Of a stretch of 64,000 bases of DNA, positions 44,993 to 53,877 are shown piece after piece; the first letter of the stretch is position 1; each line of letters starts with the position of its first letter. A program made the translations under genes and the position numbers. The notes below the pieces were generated by a model. The model was not told the DNA's origin, searched no databases, and worked only from the letters and a program-made list of their open reading frames with translations. This DNA comes from Paracoccaceae bacterium (GTDB lineage Bacteria; Pseudomonadota; Alphaproteobacteria; Rhodobacterales; Rhodobacteraceae), in NCBI GenBank assembly GCA_020622085.1, contig JAHRYM010000002.1:687604-751603 (forward strand). The letters are read 5' to 3'.

Positions 44993-45910
44993 TCAGATCA
45001 GCCCCCGCGCCGCCGCCAGTGCCAGTGCAAGGTTCTCGATGCGCCGTTGCCGATGGACGACGCCACCGGCAAGAACCGCACGCGCGGCCCCAAGGCCAGG
45101 GGTCCGGCGCAGTTCCGAAAACCGGTCAAGCAGGTCGCACGCCGCCGGGGTCAGCATCGGCCGGATCGCGCCCAGCGCCACCTCGGTCTGGCCGAACCAG
45201 GGCGCAAAATTTCCCGAAAGCATCATGGACAGGCGGCGCAGGCGCGCAGCCGGCCCCCGACTGGCGCCCAGCAGATTGCCGTCGTGCTGGCGATAACGGA
45301 CCATCGCGGCTGGATCGACGATCACCCGCCCGCCGCAGCCGCTGATCACCTGATAGGCCCACCAGTCGTGGAACGGCACGCGGATGTTGCGGCCGGCCTC
45401 CTGCATCAGCCGAAGGGCTGCGGCGTTCATCACCGCCGTATGGCCGCCGATGATGTTCTGGACCAGCGCATTGCCGAAGGACGGTCCCCGCCGCCACAAG
45501 GGCGACAGCCCCAGCGTCGCCCCACCGGCGGTGATCCGTTCGGTGCGGCATCCGTATAGAACGGGCCGGGCCTCCGACCCGATCGCCGACAGCGCGCGGG
45601 ACAGCTTTCCCGGCAGCCAGACGTCGTCCTGGTCGCAGAAGGCGACCGGCCCTTCCGGTGCCTGGGCAAGAAGCGAGATGAAATTCTCCGCCATGCCCCG
45701 TTGCGGCCCCTTGATCAACTGCACACGGCCGGAAAACCGCTGGGCAAATTGCTCAAGGAGCGCCGGCGTTGCATCGTCTGAACCATCGTCCGAGGCGATG
45801 ATCTGCCACCGGGCATGACCCTGGCGCGCAATGCTTTCAAGCTGCGCCGGGAGGTGCGCCTCGCCGTTGCAGGTGGCAAGAAGGATCGTGACCGGGGCTG
45901 ACTGGGCCAT
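44993..45910 (-). CDS. Family 2 glycosyltransferase
   Basis: A 305-residue GT-A glycosyltransferase: VTILLATCNGEAHLPAQLES, IIASDDGSDDAT (nucleotide-sugar Asp), VAFCDQDDVWLPGKL (DxD-like site), and HDWWAYQVISGCGG. It is similar in outline to rhamnosyltransferase-type GT2 enzymes. Start at the ATG 45908-45910; a TTG at 45943 would make it abut the dehydratase gene. Part of a four-gene polysaccharide cluster read in one direction. Confidence 0.88.
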   Translation of the reverse strand: MAQSAPVTILLATCNGEAHLPAQLESIARQGHARWQIIASDDGSDDATPALLEQFAQRFSGRVQLIKGPQRGMAENFISLLAQAPEGPVAFCDQDDVWLPGKLSRALSAIGSEARPVLYGCRTERITAGGATLGLSPLWRRGPSFGNALVQNIIGGHTAVMNAAALRLMQEAGRNIRVPFHDWWAYQVISGCGGRVIVDPAAMVRYRQHDGNLLGASRGPAARLRRLSMMLSGNFAPWFGQTEVALGAIRPMLTPAACDLLDRFSELRRTPGLGAARAVLAGGVVHRQRRIENLALALAAARGLI

Positions 45911-45943
45911 CTGGCAGGCGGCGGCGGAACGGGGCGCGCGCAA

Positions 45944-47884
45944 TCAGCCGACCGGCGTCGTGCGGGGGCCGGTGATTCCGATCGACACCGGTGCGCTGTC
46001 GCGCCTGGCCGGTGGTCGCTGGCGGTCTTCGTGCTCCGCGACGACGGGCAGGTTGTTTTCGGGTATTGCGCGCCGCAGTGCCGCGGCAAGGCCCAGGTCA
46101 TCGCCCGCGTCAGCCGCATCCCGCAGGGCGCGCAGCGTGCTCGCAACCTCGATCTGCGATGGATGCGCTTCGTGGACGCGCAGGATCTTCGGATGGGCGG
46201 TCGGCTCGATATCGCCGTTGATCATCAGCTCTTCGCTCAGCTTTTCGCCGGGACGCAGGCCGGTGACGACGATCTCGATATCGCCGCCGGGGTTTGCCGC
46301 ATCGCGCAGCGTATATCCGGCGTTCTGAATCATGCGCCGGGCGAGTTCGCCGATCGCGAGCTGCTCGCCCATGTCCAGGACGAAAACCTCTCCGCCGCGC
46401 GCGATGCTGCCCGCGACGAGCACCAGATGCGCCGCTTCCTCGATCGTCATGAAATAGCGCCGCACATCCGGGTCGGTCAGGGTGACCGGCCCGCCGCGCT
46501 GGATCTGATCCATGAAACGCGGCACGACCGAACCTGACGAGCCCAGCACATTGCCGAAGCGCACGATCGAGAACACGGTGCCCTCAGAACGCAGCGCAAG
46601 ATCCTGCACCACCTGCTCGGCAACGCGCTTGGAAGCCCCCATCACGTTCACCGGGCGAACGGCCTTGTCGGTCGAGACAAGCACGAAGCGCGCCACTTTG
46701 CAGGTCTTGGCAACCCGGGCCACGACGGCGGTGCCAAGCGTGTTGTTGACGACGCCGGCACGGGAATTGTTCTCGACGATCGGCACGTGCTTGTAGGCGG
46801 CGGCATGCAGCACCACACTGACCCCGTGCGCACGCATGACCCTTTCCAACAGCAGTTCATCAGAGACCGAGCCCAGAACCGCCACAATCTCGACGCCGTC
46901 TGCGCGCTGTGACAATTCGTTTTCTGCCGAATAAAGGGCGAGTTCGTTCAGTTCGAGCAGGATCAGCCGCGCCGGCCGGCAGGCGAGAATCTGCCGGCAG
47001 AGCTCGATCCCGATCGAGCCGCCGGCCCCCGTGACCATCACCGCTTCGCCGCGATAGGCATTCAGCCCGTCGCCCGCAAAACGCCCCATGGTTTCGCGTT
47101 CGATCAATGCGCGGGTGCCTTCGAGGCTTGCTATCAGGTCGCCATCACCGATCAGTTCGGCAAAGGCCGGAAGCACCTGCACTTCCAGCCCCAGCCGCGC
47201 AAGCCGCCGCGTCACGGCGATTTCCTTTGCCGGCGGCATTTCCGACATCGACAGGATCGCCCGGTCGATCTTCTGTTCCGAGAGCAGTCTTTCGATATCC
47301 ACCAGCGAATGGACGGGGATCCCCAGAAACGACAGCCCGCGCAGCGCGATGTTGTCGTCAAGGAACGCCACCGGCAGGATGTCGGAGCGGCGTTTCAGCG
47401 CGCTTGCCAGCATCATCCCCGGCCGTCCGGCGCCGTAAACCAGAACCCGGGTGACGGCCGTGCTGTGGGTATAGATCCACTCCAGAAGCTCAAACATCAA
47501 AAGCCGGCTGCCAACCCAGAGCGCAAAAAGCATCAGCCCGAGCACGATGTCGAAACCGGCCACTGGCGCCACGCGCATGAACTGGGACAGCGCAGCGGAC
47601 ACAAGGGCAACCACCGCTGCCTGCACCCCCGAGATCATCATTTCGGGTCGGCCATAATCCTTGAGCCGCATGCGGTAATGCCCCGAGACCAACGCCAACC
47701 CCCAGGTGACCAGGCACAGGATTGCCACATGCACCGCAAGATGCCACCCGATCCGGCCGGGGATGAGCCCGGATGCGAGGATGGCCTGGGCCGCGACAAA
47801 GGCCAGAGGAACGCAAAGCACCTCGACCAGGAGCAGGATGGCGTTCTTCTGACGCCGGCTGAGCGTCACGATCGTGCGGACCAT
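45944..47884 (-). CDS. CapD/FlaA1-type membrane nucleotide-sugar dehydratase/epimerase
   Basis: A 646-residue polysaccharide-biosynthesis protein. Four N-terminal membrane helices (about 15-130), a CoA-binding-like Rossmann domain (RVLVYGAGRPGMMLASALKR) and a second SDR domain (EAVMVTGAGGSIGIELCRQI) acting on UDP-sugars. The catalytic site reads STDKAVRPVNVMGASKR, with Met in place of the usual Tyr as in other CapD-like 4,6-dehydratases. Start at the ATG 47882-47884 (a TTG lies two codons before). It should supply the sugar for the sugar transferase at 48014-48625. Confidence 0.9.
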   Translation of the reverse strand: MVRTIVTLSRRQKNAILLLVEVLCVPLAFVAAQAILASGLIPGRIGWHLAVHVAILCLVTWGLALVSGHYRMRLKDYGRPEMMISGVQAAVVALVSAALSQFMRVAPVAGFDIVLGLMLFALWVGSRLLMFELLEWIYTHSTAVTRVLVYGAGRPGMMLASALKRRSDILPVAFLDDNIALRGLSFLGIPVHSLVDIERLLSEQKIDRAILSMSEMPPAKEIAVTRRLARLGLEVQVLPAFAELIGDGDLIASLEGTRALIERETMGRFAGDGLNAYRGEAVMVTGAGGSIGIELCRQILACRPARLILLELNELALYSAENELSQRADGVEIVAVLGSVSDELLLERVMRAHGVSVVLHAAAYKHVPIVENNSRAGVVNNTLGTAVVARVAKTCKVARFVLVSTDKAVRPVNVMGASKRVAEQVVQDLALRSEGTVFSIVRFGNVLGSSGSVVPRFMDQIQRGGPVTLTDPDVRRYFMTIEEAAHLVLVAGSIARGGEVFVLDMGEQLAIGELARRMIQNAGYTLRDAANPGGDIEIVVTGLRPGEKLSEELMINGDIEPTAHPKILRVHEAHPSQIEVASTLRALRDAADAGDDLGLAAALRRAIPENNLPVVAEHEDRQRPPARRDSAPVSIGITGPRTTPVG

Positions 47885-48013
47885 TGGCAAAAGACCCGTT
47901 TGCAGTTTTTGCGAGTATCGTGAAATCGCACTCGCACGTTCGTTGCAAGCCGTAACTCCCGGCCCGATGCAAAATATCTATTCTGCGGATGTTAAGGGAC
48001 AGTTATCCACATT

Positions 48014-48625
48014 TCATCGGGGCTTCAGCAGGCCTGCGCATGTTTTTGCCAGGATCTGCAGATCCAGGCAGAAACTGCGGCGCCGAAGATACAGGATGTC
48101 GAGCCGCGCCTTCACCGGGATGCAGAACCGGACATATCGGGCCTCGGTTTCCTCGGGGGTGGTGCAGCGCGCCAGTATCTCGGCTTCGCGCCGGTGGAAG
48201 CGCAGGGTGGCCAGCCCCGTCACGCCGGGCCGGCTGCGCAGGACAACAGCATAAAGCGCGGGGAAAGCCTCGACATAGCGCCTGAGCGGCGGGCGAGGCC
48301 CGACAAAGGTCATGTCGCCGCGAAGGATGTTCCAGAGTTGCGGCAATTCATCCAGCCGGCTGCGGCGCAGGAACCCTCCGATCGTCGTGACCCGCCCGGC
48401 CTTGTCTCCCCCCGACACACCCCAGTCGGAGGGATCTGCCCGCATCGTGCGGAATTTCCACAGCCGGAACCCCTGCCCCGGCGCCTTCATCCGTTCGGAT
48501 GCATAAAAGACCGGGCGCCCCTCCGTAACCAGCAGAGCAGCAGCGACCAGCAGGCCGAGTGGCACCGCGAAGGGCAGGAACAGGGCCAGAAGGCCAAGAT
48601 CCATCAGGCGTTTCGTCAAGGTCAT
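48014..48625 (-). CDS. Undecaprenyl-phosphate sugar transferase (initiating PGT)
   Basis: 203 residues of the small monotopic phosphoglycosyl transferase type (WcaJ/PglC core): one N-terminal hydrophobic segment (LGLLALFLPFAVPLGLLVAA), then RPVFYASERMKAPGQGFRLW, KFRTMRAD, LRRSRLDELPQLWNILRGDM (catalytic Asp-Glu) and FVGPRPPLRRY. It starts glycan assembly on the lipid carrier. It shares ATGA with the epimerase gene at 48622-49443. Confidence 0.93.
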   Translation of the reverse strand: MTLTKRLMDLGLLALFLPFAVPLGLLVAAALLVTEGRPVFYASERMKAPGQGFRLWKFRTMRADPSDWGVSGGDKAGRVTTIGGFLRRSRLDELPQLWNILRGDMTFVGPRPPLRRYVEAFPALYAVVLRSRPGVTGLATLRFHRREAEILARCTTPEETEARYVRFCIPVKARLDILYLRRRSFCLDLQILAKTCAGLLKPR

Positions 48626-49443
48626 GCCGGGATGCTCCGCCAGTCCTCTACAAGGTCTGCGGCAACGGGGCCGAAGCGGCCGAGGTCGAGCAGCCGCCCG
48701 AGCCGCGTCACATCCAGCCGGACTTCGGCAACCACCGAACCGGGCGCAGGAACCCCGTGCCAGGCGATTCCCGCCGCATCAAGCAGCGTATCCATCCCGA
48801 CGACACCGGGCAGCGCCACATTCAGCACTTCGGGCAGGGACGGTGCGCGGAGCAGGTCGCCGATCACCCCGGCCAGGGCGCGAGGCCCGATCCAGCTTCG
48901 GCGCGGCGCACGGCCGTCGGGCAGGATGTCGAGCGTGATGGTTCCATTCCCACCGCCCCCCAAAAGCGCATCGGCGCCGACGACATTGCCGATGCGCAGC
49001 ACCGTCACCGGATGCCCGTTCGCCGCCACCAGCGCCGCGCGTTCCATCGCGGCCTTGGCATGGCCATAGGCTCCGGCCGGGGAAGGAGTGTGCGATTCCC
49101 CGCAGGGCCCGGCCCGGCCGCCGTAAACAGCGGCAGAAGAGGCCAGAAGAACCGGAATAGCGGCGGCCTGGCCGGCCCGGACCGCCGCCAGTGCCAGCGC
49201 GGCATGCAGCGACAGGTCTTCGACCGTGCCGCGCACCGAACCGGCAAGACAAAGTATGGCCGATGCCCGGCGCGCTGCACTTTCAAGCGCCCCTGGCTCG
49301 TCCAAAGGATCGAAGACGCAATCGACGCCCTGCGCCGCGTGGCGCCCCTGCCAGATCGCCGGGCCAAGGCCGGCCTTCGCCAGCAACCGGCCCAGACGCC
49401 CGGTTCCACCCAAGATCAAGAGAGGCTTGTCAGGCATGTGCAT
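48622..49443 (-). CDS. NAD-dependent epimerase/dehydratase family protein
   Basis: A 273-residue extended SDR: LLILGGTGRLGRLLAKAGLG (Rossmann), LASSAAVYGGRAG and GAYGHAKAAMERAAL with the Tyr-x3-His/Lys region altered to YGHAK. First gene of the polysaccharide cluster, overlapping the sugar transferase. A second ATG two codons in (49437) has better ribosome-site spacing. The sugar substrate is unknown. Confidence 0.85.
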   Translation of the reverse strand: MHMPDKPLLILGGTGRLGRLLAKAGLGPAIWQGRHAAQGVDCVFDPLDEPGALESAARRASAILCLAGSVRGTVEDLSLHAALALAAVRAGQAAAIPVLLASSAAVYGGRAGPCGESHTPSPAGAYGHAKAAMERAALVAANGHPVTVLRIGNVVGADALLGGGGNGTITLDILPDGRAPRRSWIGPRALAGVIGDLLRAPSLPEVLNVALPGVVGMDTLLDAAGIAWHGVPAPGSVVAEVRLDVTRLGRLLDLGRFGPVAADLVEDWRSIPA

Positions 49444-49562
49444 CGGCTCCGTTGGCGGCTGTTTACCACTGCGGCGGCACTTGGCAAACGGCGGCGCGGG
49501 CTTGTCACTGCGAACGCAAGGGATAAGACTCCGGCCGATCCGGCGAACAGGGGGATTCTCAG

Positions 49563-50429
49563 ATGGCCACCGGCAAGAACATCCGCACCTGGCACAATGG
49601 TCAGTGGCAGGATGACGACGTCGCGATCATCCATGCGGCCGATCATGGCGCGTGGCTGGGAACGACGGTTTTCGATGGCGCGCGCTACTTTGAAGGGGTC
49701 ACGCCCGACCTCGACGCCCATTGCGCCCGGCTGAACCGCTCGGCGGCGGCGCTGATGATCACGCCCACGGTCACGGCAGCGGCCATGGCCGAGATCATCC
49801 GCGACGGGCTGCGCCGCTATCCGCCCGAGGCAGCGATCTATATCCGGCCGATGTACTGGGCGATAGACGGCGACCAGAGCGGCATCGTCCCACGCGAGGG
49901 TGCGACCGGCTTTGCGATCTGCCTCGAGGAAATCCCCATGGCGGACCCCGAGGCTTCGGTGCGGCTGACCACCACCCGGTTTCGCCGGCCGGTCCTGGAA
50001 AGCAGCGTCTGCAACGCCAAGGCCGGCTGCCTTTACCCCAACAATGCCCGGATGCTGATGGAGGCGCGCGACCGCGGGTATGACAACGCGCTGGTGGCGG
50101 ATGCGCTTGGCAACGTGGCCGAAACCGCCAGCGCCAATGTCTTCATGGTCCGGGGCGGCGAGGTCTTCACCCCCATCGCCAACGGCACGTTCCTGTCGGG
50201 CATTACCCGTGCCCGCCATATCGCCAACCTGTCTGCTGCAGGCTACCCTGTGCATGAAACGGTCCTGACATTCCAGGATTTCCACGGCGCGGACGAGGTC
50301 TTCATGTCCGGCAACATGTCCAAGGTGACATCGGTGCGCGAATTCGACGGAACCAAGTATCAGCACGGCCCCGTCACGCGCCATGCCCGCGCCCTTTACT
50401 GGGAATGGGCCCTGTCGGAGAAAGCCTGA
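49563..50429 (+). CDS. ilvE: Branched-chain amino acid aminotransferase (class IV PLP)
   Basis: A 288-residue fold-type IV transaminase: IRTWHNGQWQDDDVAIIHAA, TVFDGARYFEG, YIRPMYWAIDGD, PLP lysine in SSVCNAKAGCLYPNNARML, and DALGNVAETASANVFMV. Probably the final step of Leu/Ile/Val synthesis. Related class IV enzymes such as D-amino acid transaminase are an alternative. Its stop shares TGATG with the next gene. Confidence 0.85.
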   Translation: MATGKNIRTWHNGQWQDDDVAIIHAADHGAWLGTTVFDGARYFEGVTPDLDAHCARLNRSAAALMITPTVTAAAMAEIIRDGLRRYPPEAAIYIRPMYWAIDGDQSGIVPREGATGFAICLEEIPMADPEASVRLTTTRFRRPVLESSVCNAKAGCLYPNNARMLMEARDRGYDNALVADALGNVAETASANVFMVRGGEVFTPIANGTFLSGITRARHIANLSAAGYPVHETVLTFQDFHGADEVFMSGNMSKVTSVREFDGTKYQHGPVTRHARALYWEWALSEKA

Positions 50430-50884
50430 TGCGAAAGTTCCTCGTCGTCCTCGATGACACCCGCGAATGCCTGAACGCCATGCGCTTTGCCGCGCTCAGG
50501 GCCGCGCATACCGGCGGGGGCGTCATCATCCTGTCGATCGTTCCGGCCGAAGAGGTTCAGAACTGGATCGGCGTGGCCGACATCATGCGCGCCGAGGCCC
50601 GCGAAAGGATCGAGGCGCATTTCGAGGTCTTTGCCAAATGGATGCGCGACAAGCAGGGGATCACGCCCGAACTGGTGGTCCGCGAAGGCGATCCGGTGGC
50701 GGCGATCCTGGGGCTGATTCAGGAGGATGCGGAAATCGGCGTGCTGGTCCTGGGCGCCGGCGGCGAGAAAAGCGGCCCCGGCCCGCTGGTAACGCAGATG
50801 TCGCGCAATTCCGGGCACCTGCCGATCCCGATCACCATTGTTCCAGGCGAGATGAGCAAGGAAAAGCTGGAAGCGGTCACCTGA
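50429..50884 (+). CDS. Universal stress protein family
   Basis: A 151-residue UspA-like protein: MRKFLVVLDDTRECLNAM (nucleotide-binding Asp) and a C-terminal GAGGEKSGPGPLVTQMSR, a variant of the ATP-binding G-x2-G-x9-G-S/T motif, ending in PITIVPG. The ATG overlaps the aminotransferase stop, so the two are coupled. The role is presumably stress-related, not defined. Confidence 0.9.
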   Translation: MRKFLVVLDDTRECLNAMRFAALRAAHTGGGVIILSIVPAEEVQNWIGVADIMRAEARERIEAHFEVFAKWMRDKQGITPELVVREGDPVAAILGLIQEDAEIGVLVLGAGGEKSGPGPLVTQMSRNSGHLPIPITIVPGEMSKEKLEAVT

Positions 50885-50891
50885 GGGGCGC

Positions 50892-50928
50892 CAGGGGTCC
50901 GTCGTTCAGGGGTCCGTCGTTCAGGGGT
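50892..50928. repeat. 15-bp tandem duplication at the end of a transporter gene
   Basis: CAGGGGTCCGTCGTT twice in tandem plus CAGGGGT. The last copy overlaps the stop of the DMT gene, so the repeat could alter its C-terminus or the gap to the stress-protein gene. Confidence 0.8.
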
Positions 50929-51895
50929 GCGGCGTGGCAGGCGCGCGCGGGTTGCGGCCTTCGCGCCACAGAACGTAAAGTCCCGCGCAGAGGATGATGG
51001 CAATGCCCAGCCAGCCGTTCCGGTCGGGCAGGTCACGCCAGATCAACCAGCCGAACAGCACGCCCCAGATCATCGCGGTATATTCAAAGGGCGTCACGAC
51101 ATTCGACGCCGCGATCCGATAGCCCTGCGCCAGAAGGGTCAGGCCCGCCGCCGCGATCGGCCCGCAGGCCAGCATCAGCGCCAGGTCCAGTGCCGTGGGC
51201 CAGACCCAGCCCCGGAGCAGGAAGGCGATGCTCTTGTGTTCTTCCGAAGCGAACTGCCCGCCGCCAAAAAGCGCCGCAAGACATAGCGCCAGCACCAGAA
51301 AGACGAAATTTCCATAAAGCGCCATGGCCGCCGCCGTTTCGGTGCCGCCATGCTTGCGCGTGACGATCATGCCCCAGGCGTAGAACAGCGCCGCCATCAC
51401 CGGCAGCACGGCGGCCCAGTCGAACAGGTTGCCGCCCGGACGCACGAGGATGACCACGCCTGCAAAGCCCGCCGCGACCGCAGCCCAGCGGTGCCACCCC
51501 ACGCGCTCGCCCAGGACCAGGACCGACAGGATGGTGATGAACAGGGGCGATGCGAAAAAGATTGCCACCACGGTCGCCAGCGGCAGCGCGGCAAGCGCGA
51601 GGTAATAGGTCGCGTAGGCAAGAAACATCACAACGCCACGCCCGATCATCATCCGCCATCCCGGAGTTCGAAGCGTTTGCGTGCCGCCCTGCCGCCAGAC
51701 GAGAAACGCGAGGAACGGCGTGGCCGCAAGGCTGCGGATCACCATTGCCTGATGCAGGGGATAGCCGCCGCTGATGAACTTCAGCACCAGATCCTGCAGG
51801 AAAAACACCGCGACTCCGGCAATGATGCAAAGAATCCCGGCCAGATTGTCCTGCCGGGGCCCCTGACCCTGCGTCGGTATCGCCGTGATCGTCAT
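50921..51895 (-). CDS. DMT/EamA-family transporter
   Basis: A 324-residue inner-membrane protein with about ten helices in two EamA repeats, starting at the ATG 51893-51895 (MTITAIPTQGQGPRQDNLAG). Visible segments include ILCIIAGVAVFFLQDLVLKF, GRGVVMFLAYATYYLALAAL and PFEYTAMIWGVLFGWLIWRD, typical of exporter-type RarD/YdcZ relatives in Rhodobacteraceae. The substrate is unknown. It is not closely similar to the amine-locus DMT protein. It converges with the stress-protein gene. Confidence 0.88.
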   Translation of the reverse strand: MTITAIPTQGQGPRQDNLAGILCIIAGVAVFFLQDLVLKFISGGYPLHQAMVIRSLAATPFLAFLVWRQGGTQTLRTPGWRMMIGRGVVMFLAYATYYLALAALPLATVVAIFFASPLFITILSVLVLGERVGWHRWAAVAAGFAGVVILVRPGGNLFDWAAVLPVMAALFYAWGMIVTRKHGGTETAAAMALYGNFVFLVLALCLAALFGGGQFASEEHKSIAFLLRGWVWPTALDLALMLACGPIAAAGLTLLAQGYRIAASNVVTPFEYTAMIWGVLFGWLIWRDLPDRNGWLGIAIILCAGLYVLWREGRNPRAPATPHP

Positions 51896-52108
51896 CTGCC
51901 CTGCCCTGCGGGTCGCCTCGGGGCAGATGACCGGCTGACCGGGCGCAACGCTTGCTTGTCCGCGACATTCCTCGTCGCTGCCAAGCGTCGGAGGTGATGG
52001 CATCATCACCATCGGGCGAGCAGGCCCTGCGCAATTTAGAGCGATTCCAAACCTTGACTTGGCCCCGACCGGGGCGCATATCTGACCAGAATGCTAGGAG
52101 ATTGCGCA

Positions 52109-52672
52109 ATGTTCATCCAGACCGAGTCGACTCCGAACCCGGCCACCCTCAAGTTCCTGCCGGGGCAAACCGTGCTCGCCACGGGGACCGCCGATTTCGC
52201 TTCGGTCGAGGCTGCCGCAAGATCCCCGCTTGCCCGGCGCATCTTTGCCGCCGATGGCGTGGCCGGGGTGTTCTTCGGCACCGATTTCGTGACCGTGACC
52301 AAGGCCGACAGCGCCAACTGGGACCATATCAAGCCCGCGATCCTGGGTGCGATCATGGAACATTACCAGTCGGGCGCACCGGTCATGGAAGGCGAAGGCA
52401 AGCCCGAAGGCGGCCATGCGGCGCATGACGGTCCGGATGCTGATATCGTAAAGCAGATCAAGGAGTTGCTTGATACAAGGGTGCGCCCTGCGGTGGCACA
52501 GGACGGCGGCGACATCACCTTCCACGGCTTTGACCGCGGCGTGGTCTACCTGCATATGCAAGGCGCCTGCGCGGGCTGCCCATCGTCCACCCTGACCCTG
52601 AAGATGGGGATCGAGAACCTCTTGCGCCATTACATTCCCGAAGTGCTGGAAGTCCGGCCCGTCGCGGCCTGA
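52109..52672 (+). CDS. NfuA-like Fe-S cluster carrier (NifU family)
   Basis: 187 residues: an N-terminal Nfu_N domain (MFIQTESTPNPATLKFLPGQ) and a C-terminal NifU domain with the cluster-binding motif GACAGCPSSTLTLKMGIENL. Delivers 4Fe-4S clusters to apo-proteins. The start at 52109 follows AGGAG. It lies upstream of tsaB-rimI. Confidence 0.93.
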   Translation: MFIQTESTPNPATLKFLPGQTVLATGTADFASVEAAARSPLARRIFAADGVAGVFFGTDFVTVTKADSANWDHIKPAILGAIMEHYQSGAPVMEGEGKPEGGHAAHDGPDADIVKQIKELLDTRVRPAVAQDGGDITFHGFDRGVVYLHMQGACAGCPSSTLTLKMGIENLLRHYIPEVLEVRPVAA

Positions 52673-52678
52673 TTCCAG

Positions 52679-53275
52679 ATGCACAGACCCCTTGTTCTGG
52701 CCTTCGACACATCGGCCGCGCATTGCGCGGCCGCTTTGCTGTCACAAGATACGGTTCTGGCGGAAAGACAGATCGACATGGCCAAGGGGCAGGCCGAAAG
52801 GCTGATGCCGATGCTCGACGACCTGCTGGCCGAGGCGGGGCTCGAATGGAGGGATCTGGATGCCATTGCGGTGGGCGTCGGACCGGGAAACTTTACCGGC
52901 ATCCGGATTTCGGTCGCTGCTGCGCGGGGGCTTTCGCTGGCGCTGGGCGTTCCCGCGATCGGCGTGAGCCTTTTCGAGGCCCTGGCCATTGGCAACCGCG
53001 GCCCGGCGCTTGCCGTCCTGCCGGCGCCGCGCGATGCCTTCTATGTCCAGCCCGTTCGGGACGACCGGACCGAGGGCGCTCCGTCCTATACGCAGACACC
53101 GTCGCGTGACACAGGGCGGCACCTGACGATCCTGCCCCAGCCGATTGCCCCGGTTCTGGCTCGGATCGGCGCTGCGCGGTTGCAGGCGGGCAGCGCGGGG
53201 CCGCGCCCGGTGCCGCTTTACATCCGGCCCGTCGATGCCGCACCGGCGGCGCCCGCGCCGCGGATCCTTGGATGA
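52679..53275 (+). CDS. tsaB: tRNA threonylcarbamoyladenosine biosynthesis protein TsaB
   Basis: A 198-residue TsaD partner for the t6A37 tRNA modification. The start PLVLAFDTSAAHCAAALLSQ and the motif DAIAVGVGPGNFTGIRISVAAARGLS are diagnostic. It shares ATGA with rimI, a classical pairing. Confidence 0.95.
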   Translation: MHRPLVLAFDTSAAHCAAALLSQDTVLAERQIDMAKGQAERLMPMLDDLLAEAGLEWRDLDAIAVGVGPGNFTGIRISVAAARGLSLALGVPAIGVSLFEALAIGNRGPALAVLPAPRDAFYVQPVRDDRTEGAPSYTQTPSRDTGRHLTILPQPIAPVLARIGAARLQAGSAGPRPVPLYIRPVDAAPAAPAPRILG

Positions 53276-53691
53276 CAGCCGACCCCATGATGCTGGCCCG
53301 GCTCCATGCGCGTTGCTTTCAGCGCCCGCGCCCCTGGTCCGAGGCTGAATTCACCGCGCTTCTGGCGGACCCGTCCGTATTCCTGTGCGAAAACGGACGG
53401 GGGTTCGCGCTTGGCCGCAGCGTTCTGGATGAAGCCGAACTGCTCACACTCGCGGTCGACCCGGACCAGCGCCGCAAGGGGGCGGGAACGACGCTGCTGC
53501 GGGACTACCACCATCACGCCACGGAGCGCGGTGCCAGAACGGCGTTTCTGGAAGTCGCCGCCGACAATGATGCGGCGATCGCACTTTATCTTGCGGCCGG
53601 CTACAAGGCACAGGGTCGCCGACCGGGTTACTATCGTGCGCCCGGCACCGCGCCCGTCGATGCGCTGATCCTGCAAAGACGGCTGGGATAA
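53272..53691 (+). CDS. rimI: Ribosomal-protein-alanine N-acetyltransferase
   Basis: A 139-residue GNAT enzyme: RCFQRPRPWSEAEFTALLAD, acetyl-CoA loop DPDQRRKGAGTTLLRDY, and EVAADNDAAIALYLAAGYKA. In E. coli it acetylates ribosomal protein S18. Coupled to tsaB. Confidence 0.92.
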   Translation: MTADPMMLARLHARCFQRPRPWSEAEFTALLADPSVFLCENGRGFALGRSVLDEAELLTLAVDPDQRRKGAGTTLLRDYHHHATERGARTAFLEVAADNDAAIALYLAAGYKAQGRRPGYYRAPGTAPVDALILQRRLG

Positions 53692-53877
53692 TATCCGCGC
53701 CCGCTTCTGGTCGGCCCCGGGTCACTTCTGACCATCCGGTCAAGGATCTTGCGTCGCAGGCAGAGAAACCGGTTGACCGCCTGCCCGCTCTCGGCGCTAA
53801 TCAAGCATGATCCGAAAGCGATCGCCCCGCCAAGGAGCGCAGGCCCCGAGCGGGACAGACTCAAACGGGAGATCACA

